Shown here in pieces: positions 8,354-15,693 of a stretch of DNA of 31,213 bases (positions within the stretch are counted from its first letter, which is position 1; the number at the start of each line of letters is the position of its first letter). The notes under the pieces are model-generated. The model did not search any database, had not been told where the DNA came from, and saw only the letters and a list, made by a program, of their open reading frames with translations. Made by a program: the position numbers and the translations under genes. Location: positions 1 through 31,213 of the forward strand of contig JAFTRQ010000191.1 in the NCBI GenBank assembly GCA_017462125.1. Direction: 5' to 3'. The DNA is from Clostridia bacterium. GTDB lineage: Bacteria > Bacillota_A > Clostridia > Oscillospirales > CAG-272.

Positions 8354-8382
8354 TTGACAAAAAACTGAATATATGGTATAAT
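8354..8382 (+). promoter_or_regulatory. Consensus promoter of the lipoprotein genes
   Basis: TTGACA (8354-8359), 17-bp spacer, TATAAT (8377-8382): a perfect sigma-A consensus, 135 bases upstream of the GTG at 8518. The leader contains a weak GCACC/GGTGC stem near 8435-8457. Confidence 0.85.
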
Positions 8383-8517
8383 AAGAATACAGCAATTAAG
8401 TTTGATGTGACGGTGCGTTTTGAAAGGTAGTGTTAGCACCGCGCGGATAGTAGGTGCGGATAATCGATCATTCAAATTGATACTCCAAAATGTTTTGAGG
8501 AAGGGAGAAAGTTCGCC

Positions 8518-9180
8518 GTGAAAAAAGTCTTAACTCTTATTTTATGCTTGCTGTATTGTATATCCATTGTGTCGTGTTCGCAAACGGCAGGACATAGTGA
8601 GACAACCGATATAAAAAAGCTCGATGAAGAGCAGGAGAGCTCTTCATCGTCAGTATCTACAGATGAGATCGAAGCTGTAACATCCGAAACCGAATCCCCT
8701 CCGGGGCCTCCGACGGTGCTGCACTTTTCTTCCATAGCGGAAATAGAGGAATTTATTGTTGCGTCGCAGAATACGGAGGAAGAATTTTATCGGTATGTGG
8801 CTACGAAAAATGAATATGCTTTGAATGCCTTGCCATATGAAACACTTTTGAAAATGGCTGACAATATTCAACTGTGTGAAATACCAATAATGAGGGATCC
8901 CGCAAACATCAAAGAGTTTGGCGCTTCATACACCGAGGATTATAATGAGTTTGCGGTAAGGTACATAATGGAAGGTGTAAGATACAGCTTCTCTTATCGC
9001 TTCAACTATACAAAGGCTTCCACGAGCGACACCTCCCCTGTAGCCGAAGGAGTAAAGTTTGGAAATCGGGAGGTTGATATATACCAAGACGATTATTCTT
9101 TTTATACCGATTGTTCCTATGGAACCGTAACGGTATTTATCAACATTTTTACAAAAAAATGTGTCAGATGTTTCTTTTGA
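8518..9180 (+). CDS. Secreted lipoprotein, 3' end apparently frameshifted
   Basis: A 220-aa protein starting at GTG 8518, with GGAAGGGA about ten bases upstream. Residues 1-20 are a lipoprotein signal (hydrophobic core, then IVSC with lipid-carrying C20). Residues 21-65 are a Ser/Glu-rich linker of the kind that spans the wall, followed by a folded domain of about 155 residues with no family I recognise. The last codons cross an A7 run (9153-9159) and end in the odd tail CVRCFF. Removing one A opens a frame to 9214 that reads VSDVSFDCFQ and on, giving a 231-aa protein with a more natural end. So the gene is either frameshifted, slippery, or misread by one base. It precedes a second lipoprotein gene. 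Confidence 0.75.
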   Translation: MKKVLTLILCLLYCISIVSCSQTAGHSETTDIKKLDEEQESSSSSVSTDEIEAVTSETESPPGPPTVLHFSSIAEIEEFIVASQNTEEEFYRYVATKNEYALNALPYETLLKMADNIQLCEIPIMRDPANIKEFGASYTEDYNEFAVRYIMEGVRYSFSYRFNYTKASTSDTSPVAEGVKFGNREVDIYQDDYSFYTDCSYGTVTVFINIFTKKCVRCFF

Positions 9181-9255
9181 TTGCTTTCAAGTTGTAACGA
9201 TTGGAGCTGAATAATGCCGAGAGCTTATATCCACGATAACACTTGTGCTGATAAG

Positions 9256-9284
9256 TTGAATCCAAATGAAGAAAGTTATGTAAT
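9256..9284 (+). promoter_or_regulatory. Possible promoter of the second lipoprotein
   Basis: TTGAAT (9256-9261), 17-bp spacer, TGTAAT (9279-9284), 37 bases before the ATG at 9322. The -10 is imperfect; the gene could instead be read from 8354-8382. Confidence 0.35.
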
Positions 9285-9321
9285 TTGAAATTGAAATTTA
9301 TTACGATAGGAGTGCCGGTTT

Positions 9322-10110
9322 ATGAAGTTTAATGTTAAAAATGGTCATTGGTTCATAGTGCTTGTCATCTTGCTGAACACGGTTGCGTGCAATGCTGATT
9401 TCCCTATCGATGATGAAGTGAAATCGACTGAATTATCAACCGAACTTGAACATTCAACCAAGGAGATAAGCGATGCGGAACAAACCTCCGAAATTGATTC
9501 AGCTGAAGGAATTATATGTGATACACCTACCAGCATCGAGATAGCCGACCGGACACCTGAAGCGTTGGGAGAGCAGCTTTCAGAGTCTTCGTTTCTCACG
9601 TATTTGGGAAATGCCTTAATTGAGAATAACCTCTCACAGGATACTGCCGAGGCTTTTGCGCAGGCAAAAAACATATTTTTTGATGAGTCTGCAATGACCA
9701 TTGACGGCTATCCGTCTCGGAGTGCTTACGTATATAGACAATCTTGGTTCGAAGAAGACGTGCGGGTTTTCTCGGGAGTTGAGCATTATGATTTCACTTT
9801 TCACAATGACAATTGCTCTGTGTGTGATGGCAGTGGAAGAGAATTTTGCTATTCCTCGATTATAAGGCTTCGTTTTGTTCCGAATTATGGTTATACACAT
9901 TCGGATAAATACTATTATAGTGTTACAATCAACGATGTACTTGTTTATAAATTATCCGATCCTGTCAATAAAAGCATTGATAAATATGAAATGATTCTTG
10001 ACGAAAACACCGTATGCTTTTTTGAAATAAAGCTTGATTGTGAGGATTATGAGGCAATATTGGCTAAATTTATTGAATACAGCTTGGCATTAAAGAATAT
10101 ATTAGAATAA
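9322..10110 (+). CDS. Secreted lipoprotein with a DnaJ-like CxxCxGxG motif
   Basis: A 262-aa protein; ATG at 9322 with TAGGAG ten bases upstream. The N-terminus (residues 1-23) is a hydrophobic signal ending TVAC with lipid-carrying C23. An acidic Ser/Thr/Glu-rich linker runs to about residue 75, followed by a domain of about 185 residues. Inside it, near residues 168-180, sits CSVCDGSG followed by another Cys, the form of a single zinc-binding unit of DnaJ central domains. I do not recognise the overall family. It resembles its upstream neighbour in layout (lipobox, acidic linker, compact domain) more than in sequence. A terminator follows at 10144. Base composition is more AT-rich than the housekeeping genes nearby. 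Confidence 0.8.
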   Translation: MKFNVKNGHWFIVLVILLNTVACNADFPIDDEVKSTELSTELEHSTKEISDAEQTSEIDSAEGIICDTPTSIEIADRTPEALGEQLSESSFLTYLGNALIENNLSQDTAEAFAQAKNIFFDESAMTIDGYPSRSAYVYRQSWFEEDVRVFSGVEHYDFTFHNDNCSVCDGSGREFCYSSIIRLRFVPNYGYTHSDKYYYSVTINDVLVYKLSDPVNKSIDKYEMILDENTVCFFEIKLDCEDYEAILAKFIEYSLALKNILE

Positions 10111-10143
10111 CGCGGTGTTGGAAGGCAACAGCATCCGTATCTT

Positions 10144-10172
10144 GGCGGCTCACAATGAGCCGCCGTTTTATT
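10144..10172 (+). terminator. Terminator of the lipoprotein genes
   Basis: Perfect 9-bp stem GGCGGCTCA (10144-10152) / TGAGCCGCC (10156-10164) with a CAA loop, followed by GTTTTATT. Confidence 0.85.
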
Positions 10173-10234
10173 ATCGGAGATTTTTACGAAAAAATTAAAA
10201 AGTGTGATTGTCAAATAAAATTTTTACAAATCTC

Positions 10235-10263
10235 TTGTAAAATCGATATTTATATGTTATAAT
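10235..10263 (+). promoter_or_regulatory. Promoter of the exonuclease-thiI-aspS operon
   Basis: TTGTAA (10235-10240), 17-bp spacer, TATAAT (10258-10263). The leader to the GTG at 10398 is about 128 bases long and structured. Confidence 0.8.
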
Positions 10264-10320
10264 GTAAAATGGTTGATTATGGTTGTATAAACTTTTATAT
10301 AAATATATTAAATATCCACT

Positions 10321-10376
10321 CTTGCGAGGGGCTTTGATGCGCGGCTCCTTTTTTGAGGTGCGCTTTGCCGCGCAAG
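10321..10376 (+). promoter_or_regulatory. Structured 5' leader with competing stems
   Basis: CTTGCG (10321-10326) can pair with CGCAAG (10371-10376). TGCGCGGC (10338-10345) can pair with GCCGCGCA (10367-10374). The two share bases 10371-10374 and exclude each other. A smaller hairpin with a T6 loop (GCGC..CTC / GAG..GCGC, 10339-10363) can also form. No known riboswitch class is recognised. Confidence 0.35.
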
Positions 10377-10397
10377 ATGGAAGAATGAGAGGAAAAC

Positions 10398-11504
10398 GTG
10401 AGCAACACAATGAAGCTTCGCTCGGGAGCTACGATCCCACAGGTCAGCCGCGAGGAGGCTGACAAGAAGCACTATCTTACCCGAGGCGTGCTGACACAGA
10501 TGCACCTGATGCCTAACGGAGACCCTGCCGCCTTTGATAAGTCTGAGGACGGTAGCCTGATCTACTATTTCGACCCTGCGCGCGTAGTCGAAGCGCCCCC
10601 CGAGCAGTGGTATTTCCCCAGAAGCAGGAAGGAAAGCCGTGTTCTGGACAGCGGAACCGTTATCGAGAGAATGAGCATCAAGCGTGCGGCATCCTGCGGA
10701 TATTACACGCGGGAAAGACTTGCGCAGATGCATTATGACGTTATAGAGGAGCCTGTTGCCTTTACGATCAAGGGCGATGGAAATATACTCTATTTCTATG
10801 ACAAGAAGACCGCGCTCCGCCTGCCGCTGACCTGCGTCAAATGCGGCAAGGACGTCAGATACAGAAAAAAGCTCTGCCGCGCCTGCTATGAGGAGGATCT
10901 TGCCGTTCGTCGCGAGGAGGGAGACCTTCACAGAAATGCATACTACGGCATGGACAAGAAGAGAGTGCTGTTCTTCGACCTTGAGCTGACGGGTGTTTAC
11001 GATCACGACGAGATCATTTCGATCTCCATCGTGGACGGAGAGGGCAGTATTATTATGGATACCTTGGTAAAGCCCGCACACAAAAAGAAGTGGAAAAACA
11101 CGGAAAAGATTCACGGCATCACCCCCGAAATGGTAGCGGATGCACCCCTGCTTGACGATCTGATCCCCGATATCAAGGTGATCTTTGCCGAGGCGGACAA
11201 TCTGATCGCTTACGGTGTGTCAACCGACTACAGTCATATCAAATACATTTACGAGACCGAGGGCGAGCGCGAGTGGCTTCGTCAAAAGACCCGTTGCTGT
11301 GCAAACGAGTTCGTGCGTTATGCACACGAGCACCTGCCCGATCTGGCGCACGCGTCTCTTACAGACGCTATGGCAGCCCTTGACGTGGAATGGGACGGCG
11401 TGGCGCATACGTCTATTGCCGATACCATAGGTTGTATGAAGGTTTGGGCAAAGCTGTTCCCCAATTATTATTCCAAAGCTGATGCGGAGGAGGTTGAAGC
11501 GTAA
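10398..11504 (+). CDS. DEDDh 3'-5' exonuclease with zinc ribbon and duplicated N-terminal module
   Basis: A 368-aa protein starting at GTG 10398 (GAGG five bases upstream). Residues 26-67 and 102-143 are two copies of one module, sharing TRxxLxQMH, PxAF and a Y-F/Y-D ending. A zinc ribbon follows (C146, C149, C160, C163). Residues of about 190-350 are a DnaQ-fold exonuclease: D194 and E196 (FDLEL), D277 (STDYSHIK) and H337/D342, completing the DEDDh set. It should therefore cut single-stranded DNA or RNA ends. The substrate is unknown; the zinc ribbon may guide binding. Its stop overlaps the thiI ATG by one base (TAATG), so the two are translationally coupled, which may hint at a role on RNA. 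Confidence 0.85.
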   Translation: MSNTMKLRSGATIPQVSREEADKKHYLTRGVLTQMHLMPNGDPAAFDKSEDGSLIYYFDPARVVEAPPEQWYFPRSRKESRVLDSGTVIERMSIKRAASCGYYTRERLAQMHYDVIEEPVAFTIKGDGNILYFYDKKTALRLPLTCVKCGKDVRYRKKLCRACYEEDLAVRREEGDLHRNAYYGMDKKRVLFFDLELTGVYDHDEIISISIVDGEGSIIMDTLVKPAHKKKWKNTEKIHGITPEMVADAPLLDDLIPDIKVIFAEADNLIAYGVSTDYSHIKYIYETEGEREWLRQKTRCCANEFVRYAHEHLPDLAHASLTDAMAALDVEWDGVAHTSIADTIGCMKVWAKLFPNYYSKADAEEVEA

Positions 11505-12682
11505 TGAAGGAAATTTTGCTTTGTAAATACGGAGAGATCGTACTGAAGGGTGCAAATAAGCGTTACTTTGAGGATCAGCTCTGCAAGGAGCTTCGTATCC
11601 GATCGAGAAAATTCGGTAGCTTTGACATCAGCCGCGCGCAGAGCACGATCTATATCGAGCCTCTGGACGATTTTGCGGATATGGACGGTATGTTTGAGGC
11701 GGCTATGAAGACCTTTGGTATCGTAGCCATCGGGCGCGCCGCTGTCTGCGAAAAGGACGTTGAGGATATCAAGAGAGTTACAAGAGAATATATTCCCCAG
11801 TTCTTGGAGGGCAAAAAGACCTTTAAGGTCGAGGGTAAGCGAAGCGATAAGGCTTTCCCTCTCAACTCGATGCAGTTGTCCGAGATCCTTGGCGGAGAGA
11901 TTCTGGACGTGACAGGCGGCAGGATCCGCGTGGACGTCCGCAAGCCCGATATTGTGGTCAAGGTTGAGATCCGCGAGCGCGCCGCATACGTTCACGCAGG
12001 ACAGTTCAAGGCGGCAGGTGGACTTCCCGTAGGCTCGGGCGGACACGGCATGCTGCTCCTTTCGGGTGGTATCGATTCTCCCGTTGCGGGATATATGATG
12101 GCAAAGAGAGGCCTTCGCGTTGAAGCGGTTCATTTCGAATCCTTCCCCTACACAAGTGAGATGGCGAGAGACAAGGTTATCAGACTTGCCCGTACCATCG
12201 CCGCATATACGGGCACCATTCACGTTCATGTGGTGTCTCTGACACATATTCAGGAGGAGCTGGTCAAGCATTGTGAGGAGGATTATTTCACCCTCCTGCT
12301 TCGCAGATATATGATGACCATTGCGTCGCGTATCGCGGCGGATCACGACAGCAAATGTCTGATCACGGGAGAAAGCCTCGGTCAGGTTGCTTCACAGACG
12401 ATGGAGGCCATCGCGGTTACCGATAATGCGGCTTCGATCCCCGTTTTCCGTCCCTGTATCGGAATGGATAAGGAGGAGATCGTCGAGATCTCGAGAAGGA
12501 TCGGAACCTTTGATATTTCCATTGAGCCCTACGAGGACTGCTGTACCGTATTTACTCCCAAGCATCCCAGAACCAAGCCGGTGCTTGAAAAGGTATTGGT
12601 GCAGGAAAGAAAGCTTGATTTTGATGCGTTGGTTGAGGAAGCCATCGCAAGCAAATATACCGTGAAAGCGGAAGCATATTGA
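11504..12682 (+). CDS. thiI: tRNA 4-thiouridine synthetase ThiI
   Basis: A 392-aa protein that adenylates U8 of tRNA and adds sulfur; in many bacteria it also supplies sulfur for thiamine synthesis. The N-terminal ferredoxin-like and THUMP domains (about 1-165) bind tRNA. The PP-loop ATP site is SGGIDSP (187-193). The C-terminal PYEDCCTVFTPKHP segment has C346/C347 at the position of the conserved catalytic cysteine. There is no C-terminal rhodanese domain, as in Bacillus-type ThiI, so sulfur should come from a separate cysteine desulfurase, not encoded in this window. A GGAGGAGG site inside the end of the exonuclease gene serves its start. Confidence 0.96.
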   Translation: MKEILLCKYGEIVLKGANKRYFEDQLCKELRIRSRKFGSFDISRAQSTIYIEPLDDFADMDGMFEAAMKTFGIVAIGRAAVCEKDVEDIKRVTREYIPQFLEGKKTFKVEGKRSDKAFPLNSMQLSEILGGEILDVTGGRIRVDVRKPDIVVKVEIRERAAYVHAGQFKAAGGLPVGSGGHGMLLLSGGIDSPVAGYMMAKRGLRVEAVHFESFPYTSEMARDKVIRLARTIAAYTGTIHVHVVSLTHIQEELVKHCEEDYFTLLLRRYMMTIASRIAADHDSKCLITGESLGQVASQTMEAIAVTDNAASIPVFRPCIGMDKEEIVEISRRIGTFDISIEPYEDCCTVFTPKHPRTKPVLEKVLVQERKLDFDALVEEAIASKYTVKAEAY

Positions 12683-12701
12683 TCTGACGGAGGTCTGAAA
12701 T

Positions 12702-13265
12702 ATGGAACAGAAATATTATGAAATGAATATTGCGGGGCTGGACAGGCAGCTGCCGATCTGCCCCTTGAACGACAGCCTTATGATCGCGGGATTCGTTATC
12801 TTTGGCGATCCCGAGCTGACCACCGCATGCTCGGCGGAGCTTTTGAAAAAAGCACCCGAGTACGACTATATGATCAGCGCCGAGGCAAAGGGCATTCCGC
12901 TGGTTCACGAAATGGCGAGACTTGCGGGAAATCAGAAGTATTTTCTTGCGAGAAAGGCTCCCAAGCTCTATATGACCGGTGTTTTTGAGGTGGTTGTGAA
13001 GTCGATCACCACCGAAAAGGTTCAGAAGCTTTACCTTGATAAGGCAGATGCGGAGCTTATGAAGGGCAAGAGAATTCTTATTGTTGATGACGTCATTTCT
13101 ACGGGCGAGTCGCTTCGCGCAGTTGAAGAGCTTGTAAAGCTTGCGGGCGGTGAGATCGTTGGCAGAATGGCGATCCTTGCAGAAGGCGACGCGGCAGAGA
13201 GAGACGACCTTATTTATCTTGAAAAGCTCCCCCTGTTCACCGCGGATGCTAAGCCTATCGTTTGA
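12702..13265 (+). CDS. Purine phosphoribosyltransferase family protein (Apt-like)
   Basis: A 187-aa cytoplasmic protein with GGAGGT seven bases before its ATG. The type I phosphoribosyltransferase signature is LIVDDVISTGES, with D129 and D130 and the PRPP loop 133-136. The earlier ISAEAKGIPL segment is the second conserved part of the adenine/xanthine phosphoribosyltransferase group. It should join a purine base (or related ring) to PRPP. The N-terminal 45 residues are longer and different from classic Apt, so the base is uncertain: adenine, xanthine or a regulatory role are all possible. It lies 19 bases after thiI and 36 before aspS in one operon. Confidence 0.8.
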   Translation: MEQKYYEMNIAGLDRQLPICPLNDSLMIAGFVIFGDPELTTACSAELLKKAPEYDYMISAEAKGIPLVHEMARLAGNQKYFLARKAPKLYMTGVFEVVVKSITTEKVQKLYLDKADAELMKGKRILIVDDVISTGESLRAVEELVKLAGGEIVGRMAILAEGDAAERDDLIYLEKLPLFTADAKPIV

Positions 13266-13301
13266 TTTTAATGACTTGAATGTTTGAAAGGAAATAGAAA
13301 A

Positions 13302-15092
13302 ATGGCAGAATTTTTAACAAATGAAGACAAAAGAAGCTGTTACTGCGCCGAAGTCAACGAAACTATGATCGGTCAGCAGATCTGCGTTATGGGTTGGGTA
13401 CAGAGACAGAGAGACCTTGGCGCGCTTATATTCATCGACCTTCGAGACAGAACCGGTATCGTTCAGTTGGCATTTGATGATACTACCGATAGAGAAGTGT
13501 TTGAGAAGGCATTTTCTTGCCGTGCAGAATACGTGATTTGTGTTCACGGAACCGTTCGTCCCAGAGGCGAGGGCGCTGTAAACCTCAATATTCCTACCGG
13601 TAAGATCGAGATCTACGTCGAGCAAATGAAGGTGCTTTCTGCAGCGCAGACCCCTCCCTTTGAGGTCAGCGACAGCAAGAAGGTAAAGGACGAGACCGCG
13701 CTGAAGTACCGTTACGTAGACCTTCGCCGTCCCGAGCTTCAGAAGAATATCAAGATGAGACACGATATTGCTCGCGTTGCACGTCAGTATTATTATGAAA
13801 ACGGCTTCTATGAGATCGAGACTCCTATGATGATCAAGGCTACTCCCGAGGGAGCAAGAGACTATCTCGTTCCTTCGAGAATCCATAAGGGAAGCTTCTA
13901 TGCGCTCCCTCAGTCTCCCCAGATCTATAAGCAGCTGTTGATGCTTTCGGGCTTTGACCGTTACATTCAGCTCGCTCGTTGCTTCCGTGACGAGGACTTG
14001 CGCGCTGACCGTCAGCCCGAGTTTACGCAGATCGACCTTGAGATGTCCTTCGCCACCATGGAAGACATTATGGCGATGAACGAAGGCTTTATTAAGAGAG
14101 TATTTAAGGAAGTTCTTGACGTTGAGATCGAGACTCCTATGAAGAGACTTACCTTTGCCGAGGCAATGGACAGATACGGCTCCGACAAGCCCGATACCAG
14201 ATTCGGTATGGAGATTCAGAATATCTCCGAGGCTGTTAAGTCCAGCGAGTTCGTAGTATTCAAGTCCGCGATCGAGAACGGCGGAAGCGTACGTTGCATC
14301 GTTGCGAAGAATGCCGCAAGCACACTTACAAGAAAAGAGATCGACAAGCTCACCGAGCACGCAAAGGGAATCGGTGCAAAGGGCTTGGCTTACGTTCGTT
14401 GGGCAGACGAGGCTCCCAACTGCTCCTTCGCGAAGTTTATGACTCCCGAGGAGCTTGAGGCGATCTATGCCGCGGTTGGCTTTGAAAAGGGCGACGTGAT
14501 GTTGATCTGCGCTGACAAGGATAAGGTAGTCCTTCCCACTCTCGGCGCGCTCCGTAACCTGCTGGGCAAGAAGCTTGACCTCATTCCCGAGGGCAAGTTC
14601 AATTTCCTCTGGATCACCGAGTTCCCCTTCTTCGAGTGGAACGAGGAGACCGAGCATTGGGATGCGATGCACCACCCCTTCACTATGCCTCTTGAGGAAT
14701 GTCTCCCTCAGCTTGAGAGCGATCCCGGCTCTGTCAGAGCAAAGTGCTACGATATGGTGCTTAACGGTACAGAGCTGCTTTCCGGTTCTATCAGAATCAC
14801 CGACTGGCAGCTTCAGGAGAAGATGTTCAAGGCTCTCGGTCTTACCCCCGAGGAGATCGAGGCGAAGTTCGGCTTCCTTGTTGAGGCCTACAAGTACGGT
14901 GCACCTCCTCACGGTGGCTCCGGTATGGGTCTTGACCGTTTGGCAATGGTTATGTCCGGCGCTGACAGCCTCCGCGACGTTCTCGCCTTCCCCAAGGTGC
15001 AGAATGCAAGTGAGCTGATGTCGGGTTGTCCCGCACCTGCAGACGCAAAGGCCCTCGCAGACCTCTCTATCGCAGTTGTTGAGGAAGAATAA
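13302..15092 (+). CDS. aspS: Aspartyl-tRNA synthetase
   Basis: A 596-aa class II synthetase that charges tRNA with aspartate. The ATG at 13302 (MAEFLTNE) is preferred because AAAGGA lies nine bases before it; the in-frame TTG at 13284 is not. The OB-fold anticodon domain is N-terminal (about 1-120). Motif 2 carries FRDE (228-231) with LRADRQPEF. The bacterial GAD insertion follows (about 300-420). Motif 3 is GMGLDR (541-546). The length of about 590-600 aa is that of the bacterial type. Codon use is strongly biased (CTT, GAG, AAG), as expected for a highly expressed gene. No gatCAB genes are in view, so whether it also charges tRNA-Asn cannot be judged here. Confidence 0.97.
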   Translation: MAEFLTNEDKRSCYCAEVNETMIGQQICVMGWVQRQRDLGALIFIDLRDRTGIVQLAFDDTTDREVFEKAFSCRAEYVICVHGTVRPRGEGAVNLNIPTGKIEIYVEQMKVLSAAQTPPFEVSDSKKVKDETALKYRYVDLRRPELQKNIKMRHDIARVARQYYYENGFYEIETPMMIKATPEGARDYLVPSRIHKGSFYALPQSPQIYKQLLMLSGFDRYIQLARCFRDEDLRADRQPEFTQIDLEMSFATMEDIMAMNEGFIKRVFKEVLDVEIETPMKRLTFAEAMDRYGSDKPDTRFGMEIQNISEAVKSSEFVVFKSAIENGGSVRCIVAKNAASTLTRKEIDKLTEHAKGIGAKGLAYVRWADEAPNCSFAKFMTPEELEAIYAAVGFEKGDVMLICADKDKVVLPTLGALRNLLGKKLDLIPEGKFNFLWITEFPFFEWNEETEHWDAMHHPFTMPLEECLPQLESDPGSVRAKCYDMVLNGTELLSGSIRITDWQLQEKMFKALGLTPEEIEAKFGFLVEAYKYGAPPHGGSGMGLDRLAMVMSGADSLRDVLAFPKVQNASELMSGCPAPADAKALADLSIAVVEEE

Positions 15093-15100
15093 TTATATAT

Positions 15101-15149
15101 GCAGGGGGAGAGAAACCCTTTTTGGGAAAAGTGTTCCTCTCCCCCCTGC
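15101..15149. repeat. G-rich/C-rich hairpin after aspS
   Basis: GCAGGGGGAGAG (15101-15112) pairs with 15137-15149 over 12 bp with one extra C. A small CCC/GGG stem (15116-15118 with 15124-15126) lies inside. The sequence style (hairpin, then C-rich run, then CAAAACTTTC) is like short dispersed repeats that I associate with Oscillospiraceae-type genomes, but copy number cannot be tested here. There is no U-run, so the real terminator is 15203-15240. Confidence 0.5.
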
Positions 15150-15164
15150 ACCCCACCCCTCCCC
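15141..15164 (-). other. Perfect G-quadruplex motif on the minus strand
   Basis: Four C tracts on plus (15141-15146, 15151-15154, 15156-15159, 15161-15164) give G4-N1-G4-N1-G4-N4-G6 on minus. It lies in the 3' region between convergent operons and overlaps the 3' arm of the hairpin above. Confidence 0.7.
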
Positions 15165-15202
15165 AAAACTTTCAAAAAGAGGAAAATATTTGTTGACAAA
15201 AC

Positions 15203-15240
15203 AAAAACCCGTTCCGAGCGTTGCTTCGAAGCGGGTTTTT
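15203..15240. terminator. Bidirectional terminator between aspS and the membrane-protein operon
   Basis: AAAAACCCG (15203-15211) pairs with CGGGTTTTT (15232-15240). The inner bases 15212-15231 extend the stem with one mismatch and one wobble. U-runs result on both strands. Confidence 0.85.
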
Positions 15241-15269
15241 GCTATATTATTTGAATCAATAGTTGTGCA

Positions 15270-15656
15270 TCAATCATCATACTCTGATTTCTGGCCTCTT
15301 TCATAGAACGTAACACCCATCATAAAGAGGATGCTTACGGGGAGCATAAGCAGATATAGTAATGTCCAAACACTTGGGCTCGACAAAGCCATATAAATAT
15401 TGACATAAAATTGTATTCCGGTGCAGATGGCGGCGAAGATGCCGATTCCCATATATTTTTTAAAATCGTATTCCTCCATCTGTCGGCTGTAATAGAACAC
15501 GACGAGAAGAGTAATATGCGCGAGGATGCTAAAGATGCCAAAAAGTCTTTCCCACTTTCCGTCCGCAATGATAGCAACAATTATCGCTATACTTATAAGA
15601 ATTGCCAAAATACCGGAAAATTTAATGAGTTCTTTTCCTGTTTTTCGTGTGATCAT
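15270..15656 (-). CDS. Four-TM membrane protein, unknown
   Basis: A 128-aa protein. The start at 15656 (ATG, MITRKTGK) has GGAGGG six bases upstream; the longer open frame to 15809 only overlaps the previous gene. About four hydrophobic segments (residues about 11-30, 37-55, 69-88, 94-114) leave short loops and a charged tail ending KSEYDD. No family recognised. It is the last gene of the five-gene operon running from 19432, 37 bases after its neighbour. Base composition is lower in GC than the core genes nearby. Confidence 0.7.
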   Translation of the reverse strand: MITRKTGKELIKFSGILAILISIAIIVAIIADGKWERLFGIFSILAHITLLVVFYYSRQMEEYDFKKYMGIGIFAAICTGIQFYVNIYMALSSPSVWTLLYLLMLPVSILFMMGVTFYERGQKSEYDD

Positions 15657-15693
15657 TGTTAGCCCTCCAATTTTATTAAATCTTAAGGTTATA

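Noticed and set aside
8248..8430. Small plus-strand open frame upstream of the first lipoprotein
   Set aside because: It overlaps both divergent promoters, lacks a ribosome site and has random composition.
9150..9165. Programmed -1 ribosomal frameshift at A-AAA-AAA
   Set aside because: The -1 frame gives only a short unconvincing tail (MCQMFLLIAFKL); the protein-like extension is in the +1 frame, so standard -1 slippage would not produce it.
10264..10397. Known riboswitch or T-box ahead of the aspS operon
   Set aside because: No T-box sequence, no specifier stem, and no TPP, purine or SAM core could be recognised.
13314..14912. Very long open frame antisense to aspS (532 codons)
   Set aside because: It exactly shadows a strongly biased, certain aspS gene, has no ribosome site or recognisable domain, and is explained by the codon bias of the sense strand.
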